Assembly: GCA_030697975.1 (NCBI GenBank)
Contig: JAUYOQ010000144.1
Coordinates: 1 to 12,110, forward strand
Length of the DNA stretch: 12,110 nt
Direction of reading: 5' to 3'
From: Nitrosopumilaceae archaeon
GTDB taxonomy: Archaea; Thermoproteota; Nitrososphaeria; Nitrososphaerales; Nitrosopumilaceae
Part shown: piece by piece, positions 1 to 5,714 of the stretch
How the letters are laid out: every line of letters begins with the position of its first letter
How positions within the stretch are numbered: the stretch's first letter is position 1
The notes under the pieces: generated by a model
Database searches by the model: none
The model's input: the letters and a program-made list of their open reading frames with translations, nothing else
What the model was told of the DNA's origin: nothing
Made by a program: the position numbers and the translations under genes

Positions 1-60
1 TGGTGCCAAAGTTCTAAGGAACGCTTTGGACTACCATGCCATGGCGTTCTACGCCCGACC
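1..60 (+). rRNA. Probable 3' terminus of 23S rRNA (partial, cut by window start)
   Basis: The first bases fold as a stem: C6-G11 (CCAAAG) pairs with C24-G29 (CTTTGG), extended by TTC/GAA around a TAAG loop, with TGGT (1-4) able to pair with ACCA (33-36). This layout resembles the terminal hairpin of large-subunit rRNA domain VI, where a GGU...ACC stem encloses a small hairpin just before the 3' end. The identification is from remembered topology, not alignment; the exact 3' end is unknown and the main body would lie upstream of the window. SRP RNA and RNase P RNA were considered, but their conserved motifs are not visible. A solitary 5S gene nearby, not directly following on the same strand, fits thaumarchaeal rRNA organisation. 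Confidence 0.42.
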
Positions 61-85
61 CTGCATGTTTGGGTGGTACCAGTCC
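28..85 (+). other. Extended hairpin, possible rRNA trailer or processing stem
   Basis: GGAC (28-31) pairs with GTCC (82-85) and TACCA (32-36) with TGGTA (74-78), leaving a 3-nt CCA bulge (79-81). Inside are a GGCGT/ACGCC hairpin (43-47 with 51-55) and a CCC/GGG hairpin (59-61 with 71-73). The outer stem shares bases 28-36 with the terminal 23S-like stem at 1-36, so the two folds exclude each other. That would suit a precursor that refolds on processing. No poly-T terminator follows. Confidence 0.35.
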
Positions 86-185
86 TCGTCGCGTCGTAAT
101 TAAAATTCCTGTCATCAAACGTTGACAAATCAAGGCCAAAAAATATCGATCATTGAAAAGTTACTTGTAATTTGAATTATAATGA

Positions 186-205
186 TTCGAATCCCTTCGA
201 GCCCA
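186..205 (+). repeat. tRNA 3'-end-like relic (T loop, T stem, acceptor)
   Basis: The twenty bases read as the 3' end of a tRNA: T loop TTCGAAT (186-192), 3' T-stem CCCTT (193-197), 3' acceptor strand CGAGCCC (198-204) and discriminator A (205). The matching 5' T-stem (AAGGG) and 5' acceptor strand (GGGCTCG) are absent on both sides, so this is not a functional tRNA. Such fragments can be left when an element integrates into a tRNA gene, but no integrase is present. Chance resemblance is possible. The remainder of 86-272 holds no gene that I can support. Confidence 0.35.
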
Positions 206-272
206 AGTTTGAGTATCAAGATTTCAAAACTTTTTCTAGTGATCTAAAACCTTCTGGTAAATAATAGGCCTC

Positions 273-695
273 TTAATTTGAAATATGGTAGATCTTTTCT
301 GGCTTTATTTTTAGGATGATTCTTTTTTCATTAGGTGCTCGAAATGGATATTTGTCTACTCCAAGATACTTTTTTGCCATTCTGTCAACGTGCTCATCTG
401 CACCGTTTGTGGCTTGCTCTACTACTTTCCCCCTAATGGTCACGACATTGTAGGGATTACTTTGATCCATTACCGATATTGCTATTCGTGGATCTCTTGC
501 AAAGTTTTTTTGCTTTGTCCTACCCTCTGCAGTGTTTATGAGAAGGAATTGACCATCATAATCAATCCAGACTGGAGTTATTTGAGGTGAACCATCGTTC
601 ATCAGTGAAGCTACAAATGCAATGTTCCTTCCTTTGAATAGATTAACCGTGGATTCGGTCATCTCTCGATAGATTTGCATAATACAATCACACAT
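273..695 (-). CDS. Pyridoxamine 5'-phosphate oxidase-like split-barrel flavoprotein (PPOX class, FMN or F420 binding)
   Basis: This 140-residue protein has the pattern of the small PPOX family. Near the N-terminus is 'NIAFVASLMNDGSPQITPVW', the first strands of the split barrel, followed by a 'FLLINTAEGRTKQKNF' cofactor-phosphate-binding segment and 'DPRIAISVMDQSNPY'. Members are homodimers binding FMN or coenzyme F420, acting as oxidoreductases on unknown substrates; ammonia-oxidising archaea make F420, so that role is plausible but not proven here. The start is uncertain: ATGs lie at 695, 680 and 662. A TTTAAA box at 723-728 favours 695, while homology of the barrel would allow 680 or 662. 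After the TAA stop the frame stays open for 18 protein-like codons (see findings). The gene is isolated, transcribed away from the 5S gene. Confidence 0.75.
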   Translation of the reverse strand: MCDCIMQIYREMTESTVNLFKGRNIAFVASLMNDGSPQITPVWIDYDGQFLLINTAEGRTKQKNFARDPRIAISVMDQSNPYNVVTIRGKVVEQATNGADEHVDRMAKKYLGVDKYPFRAPNEKRIILKIKPEKIYHISN

Positions 696-785
696 TAAAA
701 TTACTTAAACAATTATAATTTTCTTTAAACTACAATGCTACGGAATTATTTGGATTCGAACCATGTCAAAATAGGGGTTTGAAAA

Positions 786-914
786 TCAATAACCCCTACT
801 GTTTCTATCAGGTTTGTCTGTGTTTGGATTTCTAAAACCATGTTTTTCCATCATGTGGTTTAGGAATCGTATATCGTCTGTAAATTGCTCTCCACAGACA
901 GCACAGCTTGCCAT
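786..914 (-). CDS. C2H2 zinc-finger mini-protein (42 aa)
   Basis: A 42-residue frame, shorter than usual gene-finder cut-offs, encodes almost nothing but one classical zinc finger. The ligands are C4, C7, H20 and H25 (C-X2-C-X12-H-X4-H). The core hydrophobics are at the canonical places, F11 three residues after the second Cys and F17 three before the first His. A basic, Asn/Asp/Arg-rich tail of 17 residues follows. The ATG at 914 is the first possible start, since a TAG lies in frame just upstream. A TATA-like element (TTAATATAG, 937-945) is centred 27 bp before the ATG, as expected for a leaderless archaeal gene. It lies directly downstream of the 5S rRNA gene on the same strand. Short C2H2 proteins are known in archaea; nucleic-acid or protein binding is inferred from the fold only. 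Confidence 0.72.
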   Translation of the reverse strand: MASCAVCGEQFTDDIRFLNHMMEKHGFRNPNTDKPDRNSRGY

Positions 915-936
915 GTTGCATCTAAGCTGATTCTAT

Positions 937-945
937 CTATATTAA
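937..945 (-). promoter_or_regulatory. TATA-like box of the zinc-finger mini-gene
   Basis: On the minus strand the sequence reads TTAATATAG, centred about 27 bp upstream of the ATG at 914, placing the predicted transcript start at or next to the start codon. It sits about 10 bp beyond the 3' end of the 5S gene, so the mini-gene could be transcribed alone or by read-through from 5S. Confidence 0.5.
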
Positions 946-954
946 TTTCAAGAA

Positions 955-1072
955 ATGCCAGCACTGTTGCTTCCCAAGAGCTCTCGCACCTTAGTAACAC
1001 AACAGCGACATTAGGTTTGACTTCCAGGTTCGGAATGGGTCTGGGTCGCACCCTAACGCTATGGCCGGCTTG
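955..1072 (-). rRNA. 5S ribosomal RNA
   Basis: The minus strand carries the classic 5S features in order. The 5' helix I strand GCCGGC (1069-1064) is followed by CATAGCG, then GGGTGCGACCCAGACCC, the loop C segment CCGAACCTGGAAGTCAA, and a late GAGAGCTCTTGGGAAGCAACAG arm. The 3' strand GCTGGC (962-957) pairs with GCCGGC, giving six base pairs including one G-U. Length is close to 118 nt, normal for 5S; ends are set from helix I and may be off by one or two bases. It stands apart from 16S/23S and is divergent from ABCE1. Open reading frames spanning this stretch on either strand are artefacts. Confidence 0.93.
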
Positions 1073-1095
1073 GAATAATGTCTTACAAAGTTCTC

Positions 1096-1103
1096 TATTA
1101 ATG
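1096..1103 (-). promoter_or_regulatory. TATA-like box for 5S rRNA
   Basis: An ATTAATAG-type element on the minus strand is centred about 27 bp upstream of the inferred 5S 5' end near 1072. It is a moderate match and is supported mainly by position. Confidence 0.4.
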
Positions 1104-1136
1104 TAACTAAGAAAGTTGAGCGTCACCTTAATGACC

Positions 1137-1146
1137 TATAAATTAT
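1137..1146 (+). promoter_or_regulatory. TATA box for the ABCE1-Trm5 operon
   Basis: CTATAAATTA is centred about 25 bp before the ATG at 1166, predicting a leaderless or nearly leaderless transcript. An upstream ATG at 1152 is out of frame and meets a stop after five codons, so it does not compete as the start. Confidence 0.6.
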
Positions 1147-1165
1147 ACAAAATGCCCAGAACGTT

Positions 1166-2950
1166 ATGACGCATCGTGTTGCAGTACTTGACAAGGAATT
1201 ATGCCAGCCAAAAAAGTGTGGCCTTGAATGCATCAAGTACTGTCCAGTAAACAAGTCTGGTGCCGATTGTATCATATTAAATGAAGAGAACAAAAAGGCC
1301 CAGATTGATGAAAACATTTGCAACGGCTGCGGTATTTGCGTAAAGGTATGCCCTTTTGATGCAATAACTATTATCAATTTGGCAACAGAGCTTGCAACAG
1401 ACAAGGTTCACCAGTATGGAATAAACTCGTTTAGGCTCTACAAGTTACCTGTTCCAAAAAAAGGCGAAGTAGTTGGTCTGCTTGGAAGAAATGGAATGGG
1501 AAAAAGTACAGTTGTAAACATTCTATCAGGAAACCTAAAACCAAACTTGGGAAATTATGCAGAGCCGCCAGATTGGGATGCTATTCTAAAGTACTATAGC
1601 GGAACTGAGCTAAAATCACATTTTGAGAAAATAAAAGAAAAACAAATCAGAGCCTCGATAAAACCACAGCAGGTATACAACGTAGCAGAGGCCTTTGATG
1701 GCACAGGAAAGGAGCTTTTAGAAAAGTTTGACGAGCGCGGAGTTGCTAGAACTTTGGTAAAGGAGTTAGGACTTGAAAATTCAATTCACCATACGCTAAA
1801 GGAGCTAAGCGGTGGTGAGCTGCAAAGGCTTGCAGTGGCAGTTGCAGCTTCTAAGGATGTCGACTTTTACTTTTTTGATGAACCATCATCGTATAACGAT
1901 GTCTATCAAAGAGCAGGTGTTGCAAGGGTAATTCACAGTCTAGCAAAGATTGGGAAAAGCGTGATGGTTGTAGAGCATGATCTTACTTTGCTTGATTATC
2001 TAAGTGACTATATCCAAGTATTGTATGGGGTATCAGCTGCATATGGAATTGTTGCAGGTGTTCTTTCAACAAAGGTTGGAATAAACGTCTTTTTGGACGG
2101 TTACCTCCCTAGTGAAAACGTAAGGTTTCGTGACAAAAAGTTCACATTTGATGCATCATCGTCAGTCGATGATTTTGCACAAGGCGATGTGATAATCTCA
2201 TATCCATTGCTTGAAAAAAAGTATCCGTCGTTTTCTGTCTCAATTGAGCCAGGCGAGGTAAGAAAGGGCGAAGTTCTTGGAATTATGGGCGCAAATGCTT
2301 TGGGAAAAACAACGATGATGAAGATGATTGCAGGTGTTGAAAAGCCAGATTCTGGTGAAATAGACAAAAAGGTAAAGATCTCCTACAAGCCTCAATACCT
2401 GACAAACGATATTGACATGGAAGTTGTTGCATTATTGGATAAGGCAAACGGCGGTCCCATTATGGGATCAGTTGAAGAAGAGCAAATAATTGATCCTCTG
2501 CAAATCAAAAAACTTTACAACAAATCTGTAAAAAACCTCTCAGGTGGTGAGCTACAAAAGGTTGCAGTAGCGTCATGTCTTTTGCAAAAAGTTGATCTTT
2601 TTGCACTTGATGAGCCATCAGCCTTTTTGGATGTAGAAGATAGAATTGTCATTGCAAAGTTTATCCAAAAATTTGTCCGATCCTATGGAAAATCTGCCAT
2701 CATAATAGACCATGACTTGCAGCTTATGGATTTGATTTCAGACAAGATGGTAATTTTTGAGGGGATCTCAGGTGTGAAAGGAAACGCAACAACGCCTCTA
2801 TCAAAGGTTAATGCCATGAACAAGTTCCTAAAGTCACTTGATATTACCTTTAGGCGCGATGAAAAAAACCTCAGACCACGTGTCAACAAAGGCGAAAGCA
2901 GGCTAGACAAACAACAAAAAGAGTCTGGCCATTTCTATTACAGGAATTGA
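1166..2950 (+). CDS. ABCE1/Rli1 ribosome-recycling ATPase
   Basis: The 594-residue product has the full ABCE1 layout and normal length. An N-terminal iron-sulfur domain carries eight cysteines (C13, C18, C22, C26, C35, C52, C55, C58) plus C62, ligating two [4Fe-4S] clusters. The first nucleotide-binding domain has Walker A GRNGMGKST (107-115), signature LSGGELQR (214-221) and Walker B ending D238-E239. The second has Walker A GANALGKTT (375-383), signature LSGGELQK (458-465) and Walker B D482-E483. ABCE1 splits post-termination ribosomes into subunits in archaea and eukaryotes. In the second Walker A the usual Gly after Asn is Ala, still within the GXXXXGK[ST] pattern. The ATG at 1166 follows a TATA box. 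The stop codon abuts the following methylase gene, so the two are co-transcribed. Confidence 0.97.
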   Translation: MTHRVAVLDKELCQPKKCGLECIKYCPVNKSGADCIILNEENKKAQIDENICNGCGICVKVCPFDAITIINLATELATDKVHQYGINSFRLYKLPVPKKGEVVGLLGRNGMGKSTVVNILSGNLKPNLGNYAEPPDWDAILKYYSGTELKSHFEKIKEKQIRASIKPQQVYNVAEAFDGTGKELLEKFDERGVARTLVKELGLENSIHHTLKELSGGELQRLAVAVAASKDVDFYFFDEPSSYNDVYQRAGVARVIHSLAKIGKSVMVVEHDLTLLDYLSDYIQVLYGVSAAYGIVAGVLSTKVGINVFLDGYLPSENVRFRDKKFTFDASSSVDDFAQGDVIISYPLLEKKYPSFSVSIEPGEVRKGEVLGIMGANALGKTTMMKMIAGVEKPDSGEIDKKVKISYKPQYLTNDIDMEVVALLDKANGGPIMGSVEEEQIIDPLQIKKLYNKSVKNLSGGELQKVAVASCLLQKVDLFALDEPSAFLDVEDRIVIAKFIQKFVRSYGKSAIIIDHDLQLMDLISDKMVIFEGISGVKGNATTPLSKVNAMNKFLKSLDITFRRDEKNLRPRVNKGESRLDKQQKESGHFYYRN

Positions 2951-2955
2951 CACGA

Positions 2956-3783
2956 ATGCTAAAGCGCGCACTTGAAAGCGTGCTTTCAGAAAAAGAAAAT
3001 GCAGAGATTTTTTCTGCATTTGATCAAATTGGAGATATCATAATAGTTAGGATACCTGACTTGCTGCTTGGCAAAAAAGAGATTATCGGAAAAACACTGC
3101 TTGAGCAAATCAAAAATGCAAATACGGTTTTTTGCCAGTCCTCGCCTGTTGAAGGCGACTTTAGGATAAGAGATTTGGAGCTTCTTGCAGGCGAGAACAA
3201 GACACAAACCGAGTACAAGGAGTTTGGATGCAGGTTTATAGTTGATGTAGAAAAGGTGTTTTTTTCCCCACGGCTTTCAACTGAGAGAAACAGGATTGCC
3301 GATTTGGTAGAAGATGGCGAGACTGTAATCAACATGTTTGGCGGCATTGGAATGTTTTCAATAATGGCTGCAAAAAAGAAGAAATGCATAGTCTACAACA
3401 TTGACATTAACCCAGATGCTGCCAAATTATGTGAAAAAAATATTTCATTAAACAAGCTTGCAGGAAATGTCATTTCACTGCATGGTGATGCTGCACAGAT
3501 AATCAACGAAAAACTGAAAGGAAAAGGCGACAGGGTTTTGATGCTCCTTCCTGAAAGATCAGACGAATTTTTAGACTCTGCAATATCTACTGCTAAAAAA
3601 AATGGGATAATTCACTACTATTCACACATCCATGCAGACAAAAAGACTCTAGCCCCCAAGTTATCAGAAAAACATTTTCTTGAGATTACGCCAGTCAAAT
3701 CAGAAATACTATACTCTAGATTGGTAAGGGCAGTAGGTCCTAGATACTACCAAACTGTAGTTGATGCAAGAATATCAAAGTGA
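2956..3783 (+). CDS. Trm5-like tRNA (guanine-37-N1) methyltransferase, short form
   Basis: This 275-residue class I SAM methyltransferase resembles archaeal Trm5, which methylates N1 of G37 in tRNA to prevent frameshifting. The D2 RNA-binding region is recognisable (FDQIGDIIIVRIPD near 22-35; SSPVEGDFRIRDLELLAGE at 62-80; GCRFIVDVEKVFFSPRLSTER at 91-111). The SAM-binding motif I is NMFGGIGMFS (126-135). The N-terminal D1 domain of longer Trm5b proteins is missing. The usual NLP catalytic-site motif reads LLP (197-199), lacking the Asn, so activity or target may differ from textbook Trm5. The ATG at 2956 is preferred because an AGGA (2942-2945) lies 10 nt upstream; a TTG at 2947 overlapping the ABCE1 stop is an alternative adding three residues. 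Confidence 0.85.
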   Translation: MLKRALESVLSEKENAEIFSAFDQIGDIIIVRIPDLLLGKKEIIGKTLLEQIKNANTVFCQSSPVEGDFRIRDLELLAGENKTQTEYKEFGCRFIVDVEKVFFSPRLSTERNRIADLVEDGETVINMFGGIGMFSIMAAKKKKCIVYNIDINPDAAKLCEKNISLNKLAGNVISLHGDAAQIINEKLKGKGDRVLMLLPERSDEFLDSAISTAKKNGIIHYYSHIHADKKTLAPKLSEKHFLEITPVKSEILYSRLVRAVGPRYYQTVVDARISK

Positions 3784-3785
3784 GA

Positions 3786-4016
3786 TTATTTTTTTTCCTC
3801 ATCGTCACTTATAATAGATGACGGCCCTGACTTTGTAGTTGCCATGGTATATCCAATCCAAGAAATTACGCCCAATATTCCACCTGCAATCATCAAAACA
3901 GACAGATGTAGTACGATTGGACTCCATTCAGACAGCATTAGCAAATACGCGTACACAAAAAAGGCAACAATGCACACAACAAAGATCGTAATTCCAAGTG
4001 CCTTGCGTCTTTGCAT
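3786..4016 (-). CDS. Small two-helix membrane protein, function unknown
   Basis: The 76-residue product has a short basic N-terminus (MQRRK), two hydrophobic segments at about 6-28 and 34-60, and a charged acidic/basic C-terminal tail ending DDEEKK. I recognise no named family. The Arg/Lys-rich N-terminus suggests that both ends face the cytoplasm by the positive-inside rule, but this is inference. A TATA-like element sits about 27 bp upstream in the 35-bp gap from the acetyltransferase gene, so it probably has its own leaderless transcript. Its stop codon lies 2 bp from that of the convergent Trm5-like gene. Confidence 0.7.
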   Translation of the reverse strand: MQRRKALGITIFVVCIVAFFVYAYLLMLSEWSPIVLHLSVLMIAGGILGVISWIGYTMATTKSGPSSIISDDEEKK

Positions 4017-4036
4017 TGCGCTAAAGCCTGTCAGCA

Positions 4037-4050
4037 GTTATTTATTTTAA
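4037..4050 (-). promoter_or_regulatory. TATA-like box for the small membrane protein gene
   Basis: On the minus strand TTAAAATAAATAAC lies centred about 27 bp before the ATG at 4016, in the short gap after the acetyltransferase stop. Confidence 0.45.
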
Positions 4051-4051
4051 T

Positions 4052-4552
4052 CTAGTAAGTAAACTCGATTGTCATAAGATAAGCATCTTCGCCGTCACGA
4101 TAGTATGACTTGAGTCTCTGTTTTATGATAAATCCCATTTTTTCGTATAATCGTACTGCCTCATTGTTGCTGCATCGAACCTCAAGGTATAGCTCATCAC
4201 ATTTTTTTATTTGCACTCCCTTGAGTGATTCTTCGACTAGCGTGCGTCCAATTCCCTTTCTTCTATGCTCGTCAAGGATTGCAACCGATACGACGTGGCC
4301 TTTTTTTACAAATCCAAGTTTTTTAAAATTGGAAAACCCGTATTCGGTTTTGCACATTATGTATCCTATAACGCGTCCGCCAATTTCTGCTACAAGAAAT
4401 GCCTCTGGAAGCTCAGCAAGCAGGCTTTCATAGAAATAATCTGAATAGTGCTCAGGAAGTGTCTTCATGTTTATCTCCATGATTGATATTAGATCGCTTG
4501 CCTCACATCTTCGAATTACACAGTCGCCAATCTGTCGCAGTATTACTTGCAA
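4052..4552 (-). CDS. Ard1/RimI-type N-terminal acetyltransferase (GNAT)
   Basis: The protein (about 166 residues) is a single GNAT domain. The acetyl-CoA pyrophosphate loop is RRKGIG (97-102) within 'VSVAILDEHRRKGIGRTL'. The Naa10/Ard1 hallmarks are present: 'LPEHYSDYFYESLL' in the N-terminal substrate lip (32-45) and 'LYLEVRCSNNEAVRLYEKMG' near 121-140. Archaeal homologues acetylate protein N-termini co- or post-translationally with relaxed specificity; ribosomal protein targets as in RimI are possible. No ATG is available. TTG at 4552 is chosen because the TATA-like element at 4576-4587 lies about 27-30 bp away; a TTG at 4567 would add five residues but sits too close to that box. Confidence 0.87.
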   Translation of the reverse strand: MQVILRQIGDCVIRRCEASDLISIMEINMKTLPEHYSDYFYESLLAELPEAFLVAEIGGRVIGYIMCKTEYGFSNFKKLGFVKKGHVVSVAILDEHRRKGIGRTLVEESLKGVQIKKCDELYLEVRCSNNEAVRLYEKMGFIIKQRLKSYYRDGEDAYLMTIEFTY

Positions 4553-4575
4553 TAATGATACTTTCAATTATCAAA

Positions 4576-4587
4576 TATTTAATTATA
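4576..4587 (-). promoter_or_regulatory. TATA-like box for the acetyltransferase gene
   Basis: The minus strand reads TATAATTAAATA, centred 27-30 bp upstream of the TTG at 4552. It lies in a 76-bp divergent intergenic region shared with the metalloprotease gene on the other strand. Confidence 0.45.
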
Positions 4588-4598
4588 GACTGCAAAAG

Positions 4599-4606
4599 CA
4601 ATTAAT
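4599..4606 (+). promoter_or_regulatory. Weak TATA-like box for the metalloprotease gene
   Basis: CAATTAAT is centred roughly 26 bp before the GTG at 4629. The match is weak; an alternative is the AT-rich stretch 4576-4587 read on the plus strand, which would give a leader of about 20 nt. Confidence 0.3.
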
Positions 4607-4628
4607 GGACTAGTTTTAGTTTAAAAAT

Positions 4629-5714
4629 GTGAGCGAGCCAACACAGGAAGAAGTAATTTCGACTGTTTCATCAATTTTTAAAGTAAATAACATAACAAGT
4701 TCCCCTGAGAGTCTAAATTTTCAAATAGATGATGAGGATTTTAAATCAAAGTTTGTCTATCTTGCTCAACGATTGGAGCAAAGAAACCTAATTTGCAGAA
4801 TGAGAAAGGATTCTTACGGAACCTACATACTTGTCAACAGATTCCCGCCTCAAAAGAAAGGATGGCTCTCAAAATCATGGACTCCGCGAATACTGTTTGG
4901 CATAGTTGTGGCATTGGTAATGGTTGATGGGTACTATAGAACTGAAGGTGCAAACTCGATTGTATACATTGGCGAGCCGTTTGATATGGCAGTCTTGTAC
5001 ACATTTTCGCTTCTTGGCATTTTGGGAATTCATGAGGCAGGACATCTAGTTGCTGCTAAAATGCACAAGATAAGGACAACTTGGCCCTACTTTATTCCAG
5101 GAATTCCAATTTTTGGCATTCCAACGTTTGGCGCATTTATCCAGTCAAGAGGATTGACAATAAATCGCGACATTTTGTTTGATGTGGCAATTGCAGGACC
5201 GATAGCAGGGCTAGTTATTGCAATAATTGTTTCAATATTTGGCGCCTACACATCACCTGTAATTGATGTTCAAACAGCAGACGAGTTGTTTGAAAGATCA
5301 GAGCTTGTCAAAATGGAAGACAACATATTGTTAACTCTAGCACTTGCCGCGTTTGGAAAAAGTGGAGAAAACACCGAAGTTATCATGTCTCCAATTTTGT
5401 TTGCAGCGTGGCTTGGATTTTTAATTACGTTTTTGAATCTGCTTCCAGCATGGCAGCTTGACGGTGGCCATATTGCACGTGTAATGTTTGGAGAAAAGTG
5501 GCACAGGATTGCAACGTATGCAAGCATGGGCGTTCTTGTTTTACTTGGATATTGGGTGATGGCAATGCTAATTCTAATGCTTAGCTCACGTAGTCCTGGT
5601 GCAACACCACTTGATGATATCTCGCCGTTATCTAAGAACAGAAAAAGATTGTATGCTGTTGTGATAGCTTTGGCAATTTTGTGTGCGCCGTTGCCTGTTT
5701 CCATTCTACCTTAG
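4629..5714 (+). CDS. Site-2 protease-like membrane metalloprotease (peptidase M50)
   Basis: This 361-residue integral membrane protein has the zinc motif HEAGH (135-139) in a hydrophobic helix and the third-ligand motif NLLPAWQLDGGH (270-281, D278 the probable ligand). Both are hallmarks of the S2P/M50 family, which cuts substrates within the membrane, often releasing regulators. Hydrophobic segments lie near 87-100, 120-142, 182-205, 252-273, 293-318 and 341-358. A soluble N-terminal domain of about 80 residues precedes them, with no PDZ domain visible. 'GIPTFGAFIQSRG' (163-175) is the conserved substrate-facing loop region. The start is GTG at 4629; the overlapping ATG at 4627 runs straight into TGA. 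The final codons overlap the convergent LarA-like gene by 9 bp. The substrate is unknown. Confidence 0.9.
   Translation: MSEPTQEEVISTVSSIFKVNNITSSPESLNFQIDDEDFKSKFVYLAQRLEQRNLICRMRKDSYGTYILVNRFPPQKKGWLSKSWTPRILFGIVVALVMVDGYYRTEGANSIVYIGEPFDMAVLYTFSLLGILGIHEAGHLVAAKMHKIRTTWPYFIPGIPIFGIPTFGAFIQSRGLTINRDILFDVAIAGPIAGLVIAIIVSIFGAYTSPVIDVQTADELFERSELVKMEDNILLTLALAAFGKSGENTEVIMSPILFAAWLGFLITFLNLLPAWQLDGGHIARVMFGEKWHRIATYASMGVLVLLGYWVMAMLILMLSSRSPGATPLDDISPLSKNRKRLYAVVIALAILCAPLPVSILP

Noticed and set aside
28..85. Bulge-helix-bulge splice site at the window start
   Set aside because: Only one 3-nt bulge (CCA) is present and no opposite-strand bulge four pairs away, so it does not meet the motif seen in the tRNA-Glu intron.
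186..205. A functional, permuted or split tRNA using the 3'-end-like segment
   Set aside because: No 5' T-stem strand, anticodon arm or matching acceptor strand is found on either side within the window.
375..383. Broken second Walker A in ABCE1 (Ala in GANALGKTT)
   Set aside because: These are residue numbers in the protein (bases 2288-2314). The essential GXXXXGK[ST] pattern is intact, so ATP binding should be unaffected.
860..1126. Reading frames on both strands across 860-1126
   Set aside because: They cover the 5S rRNA gene and owe their openness to its sequence.
5270..5704. Long antisense frames inside the protease, LarA-like, TBP, ABCE1 and nuoN genes
   Set aside because: They are shadows of well-supported genes, with no family features and biased composition.
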